Counted from the stretch's first letter, positions 1 to 5,167 are shown. The stretch: 5,416 nucleotides of DNA from Candidatus Hydrogenedentota bacterium (GCA_903922535.1 CAIXUF010000438.1:1-5416); one strand, 5' to 3'. Made by a program: numbers and translations. The notes: generated from the letters alone by a model not told the origin.

Positions 1-157
1 CCTGTGCGCGCTGCTCGACAAGCCCTCCCGGCGCGTGGTGGCGGTGCATCCTGACTACACGGGCTTCACCATCGAGGACCATTTTGTCGTTGGCTACGGC
101 CTGGACCATGACGGCCTTTACCGCAACCTGCCCGCCATCCACGTGATGGAGCCTTAA
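1..157 (+). CDS. hpt: Hypoxanthine(-guanine) phosphoribosyltransferase, C-terminal end (5' truncated by window)
   Basis: Reading codons from base 2 gives 51 residues and then TAA at 155-157. The enzyme family joins hypoxanthine or guanine to PRPP, making IMP or GMP in cytoplasmic purine salvage. Recognition rests on the conserved tail of the family. There is a LLDKPSRR segment, then a V-x-P-D-Y-T-G-F-x-I stretch, then FVVGYGLD and YRNLP close to the C-terminus; the bacterial Hpt tail normally reads like [18 protein letters not shown] followed by YRNLP. The aspartate of PDY and the following region contact the purine base in known structures. The PRPP-binding loop lies upstream of the window and cannot be checked. 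The gene ends 9 bp before the stop codon of the convergent deoC, another salvage gene. I see no convincing terminator hairpin in that gap. Confidence 0.9.
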   Translation, partial: LCALLDKPSRRVVAVHPDYTGFTIEDHFVVGYGLDHDGLYRNLPAIHVMEP

Positions 158-166
158 TCGGACGCT

Positions 167-829
167 CTATTCTGGGGCCTCCTCGACGATGGCGATACCC
201 GCGCTGGTGCCGATTACCGTGGCCCCCGCCTCAATGAGCGCAAGCGCGTCGGCGCGGGTGCGGATGCCGCCCGCCGCCTTGATGCCAAGCCGTCCGCCGA
301 CCACGCCGCGCATGAAGGCCACATCCTCCACCGTGGCCCCTCCCTGCGCGAAGCCCGTGGAGGTTTTCACATAGGCCGCGCCCGCGCGGATGCTCATTTC
401 GCAGACCATCGCCTTCTCGTTGTCGGTTAGGCAGCAGGCCTCCAGTATGACCTTCACCGCCGCGCCGCCCGCTGCCTGGATCACCGCCGCGATTTCCTTC
501 TCCACAAACGGGGCGTAGCCCGACTTGAGGGCGCCGATGTTGATCACCATGTCGATTTCGGTCGCGCCGTTGTCCACCGCCTCGCGCGCCTCGGCCACCT
601 TCACATGCGGCGTGGTCGCGCCAAGAGGAAATCCCACGCAGGCATCCACGCCGACGCCGGTGCCCGCAAGCCGGCCCACGCAGAACGACACCCATGCCGG
701 GTTGATGGGCACCACACGAAAGCCGTTTTCCGCGGCCTGGTCGCACAGGAGGGCGATTTCCTGCTGGGAGGCGTGGGAACGCAGCAGCGTGTGGTCGATT
801 CGCCGGGCCAGTTCAGCGCGGTGCAGCAT
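167..829 (-). CDS. deoC: Deoxyribose-phosphate aldolase
   Basis: This 220-residue cytoplasmic class I aldolase cleaves 2-deoxy-D-ribose 5-phosphate into acetaldehyde and glyceraldehyde 3-phosphate, feeding deoxynucleoside sugar into glycolysis. The length fits the short bacterial form; E. coli DeoC is longer, about 259. Family motifs appear in order: RIDHTLL at 10-16, CVGFPLG at 64-70, EIDMVINIGAL at 91-101, YVKTSTGF at 153-160, GIKAAGGIRT at 182-191 and a phosphate-binding GTSAG at 207-211. By family comparison K155 is the Schiff-base lysine, and D93 and K184 are the proton-relay pair. All are present, so the enzyme looks intact. The ATG at 829 is supported by GGAGGA (plus-strand 840-845) nine bases upstream. 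A perfect GC palindrome lies just upstream at 857-870. A possible minus-strand -10 (TAAGAT, 898-903) has no good -35. The gene converges with hpt and diverges from hicBA. Confidence 0.96.
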   Translation of the reverse strand: MLHRAELARRIDHTLLRSHASQQEIALLCDQAAENGFRVVPINPAWVSFCVGRLAGTGVGVDACVGFPLGATTPHVKVAEAREAVDNGATEIDMVINIGALKSGYAPFVEKEIAAVIQAAGGAAVKVILEACCLTDNEKAMVCEMSIRAGAAYVKTSTGFAQGGATVEDVAFMRGVVGGRLGIKAAGGIRTRADALALIEAGATVIGTSAGIAIVEEAPE

Positions 830-839
830 GGCAGCAATG

Positions 840-845
840 TCCTCC
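840..845 (-). promoter_or_regulatory. Ribosome binding site of deoC
   Basis: On the minus strand this reads GGAGGA and ends nine bases before the ATG at 829. It fixes that start over a second minus-strand ATG in another frame at 835-837. Confidence 0.8.
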
Positions 846-856
846 GTGGTTCAGGT

Positions 857-870
857 CCCGCCGCGGCGGG
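857..870. promoter_or_regulatory. 14-bp perfect GC palindrome in the deoC leader
   Basis: CCCGCCGCGGCGGG equals its own reverse complement. It lies 11 bp upstream (in the deoC sense) of the deoC ribosome binding site, between the divergent deoC and hicB genes. As RNA it could form a five-pair stem with a CGCG loop; as DNA it could be a dimer-binding operator. The symmetry is seen directly and the function is not known. In GC-rich DNA such palindromes also arise by chance. Confidence 0.35.
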
Positions 871-934
871 GGTTGGGGCAGGTGCCGTTTGGCACTCATC
901 TTAGCACGGGCCGGGCCTGATGCGATGGCCGCCC

Positions 935-963
935 TTGCGATGAGCGGCGAAGGGGGATACAAT
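935..963 (+). promoter_or_regulatory. Sigma-70 type promoter for hicBA
   Basis: TTGCGA at 935-940 (4 of 6 matches to TTGACA) is followed by exactly 17 bp and TACAAT at 958-963 (5 of 6 to TATAAT). The predicted transcription start, near 970, falls just before the AGGAG of hicB, giving a very short leader. Spacing, position and the locally lower GC all agree. No clear operator palindrome overlaps it, although HicA-HicB complexes often autorepress. Confidence 0.6.
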
Positions 964-971
964 TTCTCTAT

Positions 972-976
972 AGGAG
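972..976 (+). promoter_or_regulatory. Ribosome binding site of hicB
   Basis: AGGAG ends ten bases before the ATG at 987. This is slightly long but normal spacing, and it supports that start. Confidence 0.75.
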
Positions 977-986
977 CACTTGACAC

Positions 987-1238
987 ATGAGCGAAATAAC
1001 GATTCAACTGCACGTTGAGCAGCTTGAGGAGGGCGGGTACGTTGCGACCAGTCCCGACGTGCCGGGATTGGTTGCCCAGGGAAGAAGCCTCACGGAGACC
1101 GCTGAAATAGCGCAGGGACTTGCCCGCAAGATTGCCGAGTCCTGTTTGGAGCACGGGGACCCGGTGCCCGCGGCTTTGGTTGCGCTGGTGCCTGAGGCCT
1201 CGTCTGTGGAGTTGCTCATCCCTGTCGGGATGCCCTGA
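987..1238 (+). CDS. hicB: HicB-family antitoxin
   Basis: This 83-residue protein has the HicB/UPF0150 fold signature. An N-terminal beta strand (ITIQLHVEQL, 4-13) is followed by GGYVATSPDVPGLVAQG (16-32) and a helix with SLTETAEIAQGLARKIAE (34-51). The pattern Y-x-V-x-x-P-D-x-P-G-x-x-x-x-G is diagnostic of the partial RNase H-like domain that sits against HicA and masks its active site. The protein ends soon after this domain, so there is no room for the extra C-terminal helix-turn-helix or ribbon-helix-helix DNA-binding domain seen in longer HicB proteins such as that of E. coli. Autoregulation, if any, must work differently. The stop codon overlaps the hicA start by one base (TGATG), so the two are co-translated. 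A promoter and an AGGAG site lie directly upstream. The cytoplasmic role is to neutralise HicA. Confidence 0.88.
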   Translation: MSEITIQLHVEQLEEGGYVATSPDVPGLVAQGRSLTETAEIAQGLARKIAESCLEHGDPVPAALVALVPEASSVELLIPVGMP

Positions 1239-1462
1239 TGGGCCGGCTTTCGGGGTTTAAGTATGTTGACGTGGCGCGAAAACTGCGCATGTTTGGTTTC
1301 TTGTTTGACAGACCCGGTCCTGGAAGCCATGAAGTCTGGCGCCAACCAGCCACGGGACGAAAAGTTACGCTTCCCCATCATCCCGGAGACATGCCGGAGG
1401 GAACGCTTCGCGCGGTGTTGCGCGGGGCGGACATCACCCCTGAAGATTTCCTAAAGGAATAG
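1238..1462 (+). CDS. hicA: HicA-family mRNA interferase toxin
   Basis: This 74-residue toxin belongs to the HicA/YcfA family, small proteins with a double-stranded-RNA-binding fold that cleave mRNA in the cytoplasm. It has the usual plan: a helix near VARKLRMFGFLF (12-23), the PGPGSHEVWRQP stretch (26-37) with H31 as the expected catalytic histidine, a TGRKVTLPHHP strand (39-49) and a final helix with GTLRAVLRGADITPEDFLK (55-73). All core positions are present, so the toxin looks functional. The start at 1238 overlaps the hicB stop by one base, with GGGA at 1227-1230 as a plausible binding site and translational coupling likely. The antitoxin-first order is the reverse of E. coli hicAB but frequent in this family. 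The stretch 1257-1320 is noticeably richer in A and T than the neighbouring genes, consistent with acquisition by transfer. Confidence 0.88.
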   Translation: MGRLSGFKYVDVARKLRMFGFLFDRPGPGSHEVWRQPATGRKVTLPHHPGDMPEGTLRAVLRGADITPEDFLKE

Positions 1463-1570
1463 GTCCCTCTTTGAACTCTTCCGGGCAATCACACCGGGCG
1501 CAAGGGCAACCTAGACATCACACATGCGGTCCAAATTAGTGCAACAGTTAATACAGATGGCGATAAGAAC
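1463..1570. other. Short spacer between hicA and apbE
   Basis: These 108 bp hold no coding sequence that I can support. There is no hairpin terminator after hicA. A TAGACA at 1512-1517 resembles a -35 box but has no acceptable -10 at 16-18 bp. ATCACAC occurs twice (1488-1494, 1517-1523), probably by chance. apbE may have a weak own promoter here or rely on read-through. Confidence 0.4.
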
Positions 1571-2632
1571 ATGACGCTAAAACAGATTTTCGTGGCTGTC
1601 CTTACGGTCTGGGCGACAGTGCTGTGTCCTTTTGATCAGTCTCTTGCTGAAAACCAGGTTTCGGCTTCACCGCCTTCCGTGCACCTGTCGCATACGGCAA
1701 TGACGGCCGAGTTCGACTTCCTGCTCTTCGGCGACGAGGGCATGGAGCCGCAGTACATGCGCGAGTGCGCGCAGGAGGCCTTTGACGCGGTTGACGCGCT
1801 GGAACAAACTATCAGCAACTGGATTGACGGCAGCCCCACCGCGAACATGAACCGCGACGCGGGCGACAAACCCGTGGTCGTTCCTCCTGAACTGTACGCG
1901 CTCATGGTCACTTCCAAGAAGTACTGGGAGGATACAGGCGGCGTCTTCGATGTGACCGTGGGGCCGCTGTTGAAACTCTGGGGCTTCTACGGCAAGAAGG
2001 GCGGGCTGCCTTCGCCGGAGGAAATCAAACAGTCCATGGAACTGGTCGGCATGAATCGCGTGGAACTGAACAAGGCCGATCATTCGGTGAAGTTTGCGCG
2101 GCCCGGCATGCGCGTAGATTTTGGCGGCATCGGCAAGGGGCTGGCGGTGGACCGCGCGGCGGGAATCCTCCAGGAGAAGGGCATCCGCAGCGGGCGCATC
2201 AGCGGCGGCACCAGCAGCATCATCGTCTGGGGCAAGCCGCCCCAGGGCGGCGGATGGACCATCGACATCCGCGATCCCTATGTCGGCGGCGACGTCGTCC
2301 GGCCGCCCCTGGCCAAGGTCGTCATCCATGACGAGGCGCTCTCCACGTCGTCCAACAGCGAGAAGTTCATCGAGATGAACGGCAAGAAATACGGGCACAT
2401 CTTTGATCCGCGCACCGGCATGCCCGCCGAGACAAACATCGTCAGCGCCACCTCCATCGCGCCCACCGGCATACAGAGCGACGCAATCACGAAGGCATAC
2501 TTCATCCTCGGCGTTGACGGCGCGAAGGAGTACTGCAAGAAGCACCCCGAGTGTCGCGCGCTCCTGATTGTTGATCACGACGGCAAGCCGGAAGTGGTGA
2601 AGATCAACTTCCCGGACGATCCCGCAAAGTAG
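1571..2632 (+). CDS. apbE: ApbE family FAD:protein FMN transferase, secreted
   Basis: This 353-residue enzyme transfers FMN from FAD to a threonine or serine of extracytoplasmic acceptors such as NqrB/NqrC/RnfG-type or FMN_bind domains. Residues 1-26 form a signal peptide: K4, a hydrophobic core, then cleavage after S-L-A. The cysteine at 19 does not sit in a proper lipobox. Family motifs occur in order: FDVTVGPLLKLWGF (126-139), VDFGGIGKGLAVDRAA (182-197), GRISGGTSSIIVWG (208-221), TSSNSEKF (259-266), HIFDPRTGMP (276-285) and QSDAITKA (302-309). D304 is the expected Mg2+ aspartate; four residues on, where many members have threonine, there is K308, while T307 is next to it. The ATG at 1571 has only a weak upstream binding site, but no other start lies in frame nearby. 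A strong terminator follows the stop. No acceptor protein is visible in the window. Confidence 0.93.
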   Translation: MTLKQIFVAVLTVWATVLCPFDQSLAENQVSASPPSVHLSHTAMTAEFDFLLFGDEGMEPQYMRECAQEAFDAVDALEQTISNWIDGSPTANMNRDAGDKPVVVPPELYALMVTSKKYWEDTGGVFDVTVGPLLKLWGFYGKKGGLPSPEEIKQSMELVGMNRVELNKADHSVKFARPGMRVDFGGIGKGLAVDRAAGILQEKGIRSGRISGGTSSIIVWGKPPQGGGWTIDIRDPYVGGDVVRPPLAKVVIHDEALSTSSNSEKFIEMNGKKYGHIFDPRTGMPAETNIVSATSIAPTGIQSDAITKAYFILGVDGAKEYCKKHPECRALLIVDHDGKPEVVKINFPDDPAK

Positions 2633-2656
2633 ACGCGGCAACCTGCCGCGTTTCTT
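2633..2656 (+). terminator. Rho-independent terminator of apbE
   Basis: The stop codon is followed immediately by an 8-bp perfect stem, ACGCGGCA (2633-2640) and TGCCGCGT (2644-2651), with an ACC loop. TTCTT comes next, giving a run of T interrupted by one C. It marks the end of the apbE transcript and separates it from the Tat oxidoreductase gene downstream. Confidence 0.8.
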
Positions 2657-2710
2657 GCACGCCTCAAAGAGGTCGGTGTGCCAAACACTCCCTTGCGGTG
2701 ACGGTTCCCC

Positions 2711-2737
2711 CATCCTGTCCGTCCTGCAAATCCAGGT
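2711..2737. repeat. Degenerate 9-bp tandem repeat (three units)
   Basis: CATCCTGTC, CGTCCTGCA and AATCCAGGT follow each other with a 9-bp period and share a TCC core plus a T/A-G dinucleotide. From memory, intergenic motifs of the TCC-TG-TCC kind are common in some planctomycete-like genomes; this is unverified. The similarity among units is only moderate. Confidence 0.4.
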
Positions 2738-2788
2738 TACATTCTCCTGAAACCTATTCTCCGCGGCGTAGTCCATTAAGTAGCAATG

Positions 2789-2819
2789 GCTGGCGGGCTT
2801 CTTCGAGGAACCCGCCGGC
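2789..2819. other. GC-rich stem-loop
   Basis: GCTGGCGGG (2789-2797) pairs with CCCGCCGGC (2811-2819): nine pairs including one T-G wobble, with TTC/GAA (2799-2801/2808-2810) able to extend the stem inward. A smaller stem, CCATT/AATGG (2773-2777/2785-2789), abuts it upstream. No T run follows on either strand, so it is not an ordinary terminator. Confidence 0.5.
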
Positions 2820-2829
2820 ATGACAAGGG

Positions 2830-2853
2830 GCGCGGCGGCCGAAAGGGCCGCGC
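2830..2853. other. Stem-loop with GAAA tetraloop
   Basis: GCGCGGC (2830-2836) pairs perfectly with GCCGCGC (2847-2853). The CC at 2839-2840 pairs with GG at 2845-2846 around a GAAA loop (2841-2844), leaving a two-base GG bulge. GAAA is a stabilising GNRA loop on the plus strand, which suggests, without proving, that the plus strand is the RNA form. Confidence 0.5.
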
Positions 2854-2873
2854 GCAAAACAGCGGAAGAAAAG

Positions 2874-2879
2874 TATAAC
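2874..2879 (+). promoter_or_regulatory. Possible -10 box upstream of the Tat oxidoreductase gene
   Basis: TATAAC matches the -10 consensus at 5 of 6 positions in an otherwise GC-rich region. The expected start, near 2885, coincides with the first base of the next stem-loop. There is no recognisable -35 hexamer at normal spacing, so the call is weak. Confidence 0.3.
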
Positions 2880-2884
2880 TGGAT

Positions 2885-2920
2885 CACGGGTGGGCTATGC
2901 CTGCGCATAACGCGCCCGTG
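2885..2920. other. Two-part stem-loop at the likely mRNA 5' end
   Basis: The outer arms CACGGGTG (2885-2892) and CGCCCGTG (2913-2920) form eight pairs with one wobble. After a 3x3 internal loop, TATGC (2896-2900) and GCATA (2905-2909) form a five-pair inner stem closed by CTGC. It could be a transcript-stabilising 5' hairpin, a regulatory RNA element or a DNA operator. It matches no riboswitch class that I recognise. Confidence 0.5.
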
Positions 2921-2987
2921 AAACGACACGAGAATTCACCGTACGGTTGCATTCGACGAAGCGGACGACGGCAGTGCGCGCGACAGG

Positions 2988-3006
2988 CGCGGGATTGTGT
3001 CCCGCG
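2988..3006. other. Small hairpin upstream of the oxidoreductase gene
   Basis: CGCGGGA (2988-2994) pairs perfectly with TCCCGCG (3000-3006) around TTGTG. The in-frame GTG at 2997 lies inside the loop, with no binding site before it. This is one reason to prefer the later start at 3048. Confidence 0.45.
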
Positions 3007-3033
3007 GCCCGGCGGGAGCAGCGCACCAACTTA

Positions 3034-3039
3034 CGGAGA
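3034..3039 (+). promoter_or_regulatory. Ribosome binding site deciding the oxidoreductase start
   Basis: CGGAGA ends eight bases before the ATG at 3048. With this start the twin arginines fall at residues 7-8, as expected for a Tat signal. A start at the upstream GTG (2997) would add 17 residues with no role in a signal peptide. Confidence 0.75.
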
Positions 3040-3047
3040 ATTGCACC

Positions 3048-4670
3048 ATGGACAACACGCTCGAACGGAGAACGTTTCTGAAGGCGGCGGGCACCGCCGC
3101 AGGTTTTATGATTGCGTCGGGGACAACCGTTTCTTCCTATGCCCAAAACAGTAAGGTGCGTGTCGGCTGCATCGGCGTCGGCGGGCAGGGCGCCTTTCAC
3201 ATGAACGACGGCCTGGCAAACAACCCCGACCTCCAGATTGCCGCCGTGGCCGATGTGTACCGGCCCAATCAGCAGGCGGCCGCGCTGCGGGCACGGCTCT
3301 CAAACGCGAAGGTCGTGCTTGCGCCGGGGGCAGACCCGACGGAAGAGCAGAAGCAGGCCGCCATGGCCACGCCCGAGGTGGCGTCCTGTTATGACTACCG
3401 CGAGGTGCTGGCCCATCCCGATGTGGACGCCGTGGTGATTGCATCGCCGCTCAACACGCACGCGGAAATCTCCATGGCCGCGCTCGACGCGGGCAAGTAT
3501 GCGTTTTGCGAGAAGACGCTCGTGCGCTCCATTGAGGAGGGCCGCGCGCTGATTACGAAATGCCACGAGAAAGGGCGTTGGGTGCAGGTGGGGCATCAGC
3601 GCCGCTACAACCCCAAATACAACCTGGGCATGTGGATGGCTTTTGAAAGCGCCCTCCTCGGCCGCATCACCCACATCACCGCACAATGGCACCGCAACCA
3701 GCAATGGCGCCGTCCCGTGCCCAGGGACTACACGCTCAACGAAGAGGAGAAGAAGTACATCACCGACTTGGACAAGCACCTGAACTGGCGGCTCTACGAG
3801 GACCTTTCGGGCGGCTTGTTCACCGAACTGGCCACGCACCAAACCGACGTGGCCAACTGGTTCCTCAAGGCCGTGCCCGCACGGGTGACGGCCATGGCCG
3901 GGCTCGACTACTGGCGCGACGGGCGCACCGCGGCCGACAACATCGGCATGCTGTACGAGTACGACATCAAGCGCAGCATGCCGGGCTTCCACGCGATGAA
4001 GCCGCGCACCATGCTCATGGACGAAACCTCGGCCAACCGCAACTACACCGTGCGCTTCCTGTACAGCAGCATGCTGAGCTGCGGCAAGCGCGGCTGCACC
4101 GAATTGATCCAGGGCGATTACGGTTCGGTGGAACTCTCCGAGGAGAAGTGCCGCTACTTCCCCGAGCAGTGGGTCGTGGCGGAGGAGAATGCAAAGAAGA
4201 AGGCTGGGGAGGAGGCCAAGCGCCGCGCGGCCGGGGACGGCGCGCCGGAAAGCGCCCCGGTGAAAGAACTCAGCGCCGAGGAACTCGCCAAGAAGACCAC
4301 CAGCGGGAACACGCGGGACGAGTTCACCGACAAGGCCGTCACCGAGGGCATCGAGATGCTCAAGGACAACGTTCTGAAATCGCCCGACACGTACCAGTTC
4401 GAGGCGTTTGTGGACTGCATCCGCAACGGCGGCGTGCCGCGCAACAACCAGATGGTCGGCTACACCACGGCGCTCACCGCACTGGCCGCCATGCAGGCGG
4501 CGCGCGAGGGCCGGGTCGTGCAGATAGACCCTGCGTGGTATGCCTTCGACTTCGAGACGCCCTCGTTCCACGACTACGACCCGTCTTGGGGCAGGAACAA
4601 CAAACCGAAGACCGACACGCCCACGCCGACACCGGACGCGGGTGCACCGGCGGTGAAACCACCGGCCTGA
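3048..4670 (+). CDS. Tat-exported Gfo/Idh/MocA family oxidoreductase
   Basis: This 540-residue protein resembles NAD(P)-dependent sugar, inositol or related dehydrogenases. Residues 1-32 form a Tat signal with ERRTFLK (6-12), a hydrophobic stretch, and cleavage expected after S-S-Y-A (29-32), so it is exported folded. The Rossmann dinucleotide site is VGCIGVGGQG (39-48); D69 in VADVY ends the second strand. DAVVIASPLNTH (127-138) and FCEKTLV (153-159) follow; K156 is the usual catalytic or cofactor lysine, but the family's EKP reads EKT here. GHQRRYNP (182-189) and TELATHQTDVANW (259-271) continue the C-terminal domain, with H264 and D267 at the usual active-site pair. A charged, Ala/Lys/Glu-rich insertion spans about 382-416. 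The C-terminus ends in a Thr/Pro-rich tail (about 517-540). The family is usually 330-450 residues, so this is a long member. The substrate cannot be inferred. It probably forms its own transcription unit. Confidence 0.92.
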   Translation: MDNTLERRTFLKAAGTAAGFMIASGTTVSSYAQNSKVRVGCIGVGGQGAFHMNDGLANNPDLQIAAVADVYRPNQQAAALRARLSNAKVVLAPGADPTEEQKQAAMATPEVASCYDYREVLAHPDVDAVVIASPLNTHAEISMAALDAGKYAFCEKTLVRSIEEGRALITKCHEKGRWVQVGHQRRYNPKYNLGMWMAFESALLGRITHITAQWHRNQQWRRPVPRDYTLNEEEKKYITDLDKHLNWRLYEDLSGGLFTELATHQTDVANWFLKAVPARVTAMAGLDYWRDGRTAADNIGMLYEYDIKRSMPGFHAMKPRTMLMDETSANRNYTVRFLYSSMLSCGKRGCTELIQGDYGSVELSEEKCRYFPEQWVVAEENAKKKAGEEAKRRAAGDGAPESAPVKELSAEELAKKTTSGNTRDEFTDKAVTEGIEMLKDNVLKSPDTYQFEAFVDCIRNGGVPRNNQMVGYTTALTALAAMQAAREGRVVQIDPAWYAFDFETPSFHDYDPSWGRNNKPKTDTPTPTPDAGAPAVKPPA

Positions 4671-4782
4671 CCTTTGCTTGCACAGCGTGTGCTACTGGGA
4701 AAAGCGAACCGGTGGAGCCTTGCGGGGTCAAAACGGTTGAATCTACGGACGGCGGCTGGTATCTGAGAATGTTGCCGCAGGC

Positions 4783-4818
4783 ATGGACACAATGGGCGAG
4801 ATGGACGAGATGGACATA
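4783..4818. repeat. 9-bp tandem repeat, four units (ATGGAC type)
   Basis: The units ATGGACACA, ATGGGCGAG, ATGGACGAG and ATGGACATA follow without gaps. The ATGGAC core is intact in three and has one change in the second. An array of the same core on the opposite strand lies 32 bp downstream. Confidence 0.75.
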
Positions 4819-4850
4819 GAATTAAGACATCGTCTGCCAAGCCTACTCCG

Positions 4851-4877
4851 TTCGTCCATATCGTCCATAACGTCCAT
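4851..4877. repeat. 9-bp tandem repeat, three units, inverted relative to 4783-4818
   Basis: The units TTCGTCCAT, ATCGTCCAT and AACGTCCAT share CGTCCAT, the reverse complement of ATGGACG. GTCCATATCGTCCATAAC (4854-4871) is complementary at 15 of 18 positions to GAGATGGACGAGATGGAC (4798-4815). Together the arrays could form a long imperfect hairpin or cruciform with a loop of about 38 bases. Confidence 0.75.
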
Positions 4878-4893
4878 GACTTCAACCTCGCGC

Positions 4894-4923
4894 CAGCCCG
4901 GCCGCAAATGTCATACCGGGCTG
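4894..4923. other. 8-bp inverted repeat (possible weak terminator)
   Basis: CAGCCCGG (4894-4901) and CCGGGCTG (4916-4923) are perfect complements with a 14-base loop. No T run follows on either strand. It may stabilise or process the 3' end of the oxidoreductase mRNA, but it is not a standard intrinsic terminator. Confidence 0.45.
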
Positions 4924-5029
4924 CACGTTGGACATATTGGCAGGCTGCGCCAACGGGAAACCCCGCAAGACCGGGAAGTCGATTAAAGTTGAAAGGAACT
5001 TCTTGTTAGGGCCAAAGCCTTCCGGATGC

Positions 5030-5060
5030 GTTCCTCACCCGACGATGCCGGGGAAGGAAC
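5030..5060. other. Stem-loop GTTCCT/AGGAAC
   Basis: GTTCCT (5030-5035) pairs with AGGAAC (5055-5060). Inside, CCCG (5038-5041) pairs with CGGG (5049-5052), with small bulges between. A second perfect stem, CCAAAC/GTTTGG (5068-5073/5077-5082, loop GGC), follows eight bases later. Confidence 0.45.
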
Positions 5061-5107
5061 AACGAAACCAAACGGCGTTTGGCGGGTCCAAAGAAGGTGG
5101 ATGTGTG

Positions 5108-5134
5108 TGACAGCCTTGGTGTAACCCGCTGTCA
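5108..5134. promoter_or_regulatory. 7-bp perfect inverted repeat TGACAGC-N13-GCTGTCA
   Basis: The arms at 5108-5114 and 5128-5134 are exact complements. The 13-base spacer can form its own GGT/ACC pair. It could be a transcription-factor operator about 100 bp upstream of the TATAAT box or a hairpin in an RNA. No regulator gene is present in the window to match it. Confidence 0.35.
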
Positions 5135-5167
5135 GACATTGAGTTAGTTGGCGGCTCCGGAGCGAAA

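Larger units (their letters stand above)
2633..3047. other. 415-bp intergenic region, hairpin-rich leader of the oxidoreductase gene
   Basis: No gene is supported here. In order it holds the apbE terminator (2633-2656), a degenerate 9-bp repeat (2711-2737), hairpins at 2773-2789, 2789-2819 and 2830-2853, a possible -10 box (TATAAC, 2874-2879), a two-part stem-loop at 2885-2920, a 10-bp palindrome ACCGTACGGT (2938-2947), a hairpin at 2988-3006 and the ribosome binding site at 3034-3039. The open frames that cross it lack a binding site and do not resemble protein sequence. Confidence 0.6.

Noticed and set aside
1488..1523. ATCACAC direct repeat between hicA and apbE, considered as an att site or target duplication
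   Set aside because: It has only seven bases, both copies lie in the same short spacer, and nothing mobile lies between them.
1610..1640. Possible lipoprotein lipobox around Cys19 of ApbE
   Set aside because: The residues before the cysteine (T-V-L-C) do not fit the L-[AS]-[GA]-C pattern. An ordinary signal peptidase site after S-L-A fits better.
1667..2929. Long open frame on the minus strand (420 codons) across apbE
   Set aside because: It lies antisense to an apbE with all family motifs. Its translation is low-complexity and matches no family that I recognise. GC-rich codon use on the plus strand explains the lack of stops.
2936..2950. GTACGGTT resembling the 3' strand of group II intron domain V
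   Set aside because: The matching 5' strand (AGCCGTA type) and the bulged stem are missing, and no intron-encoded reverse transcriptase is present. ACCGTACGGT is simply a 10-bp palindrome.
2997..3047. Upstream GTG start for the oxidoreductase
   Set aside because: It sits in a hairpin loop without a binding site. The ATG at 3048 has CGGAGA at good spacing and places the twin arginines correctly.
3300..4571. Long minus-strand open frame (423 codons) across the oxidoreductase gene
   Set aside because: It is a mirror of the real gene's codon bias, rich in V/H/L/G/R without motifs, and has no supporting binding site.
4783..4986. Open frame reading M-D-x-M-x-E-M-D at its start
   Set aside because: The apparent protein repeat is only the translation of the 9-bp DNA repeat. 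There is no binding site and the rest has unusual composition.
4928..5110. Small open frame from TTG with an L-A-G-C near its start
   Set aside because: It has a rare start, no ribosome binding site, no hydrophobic signal core and no recognisable protein features.
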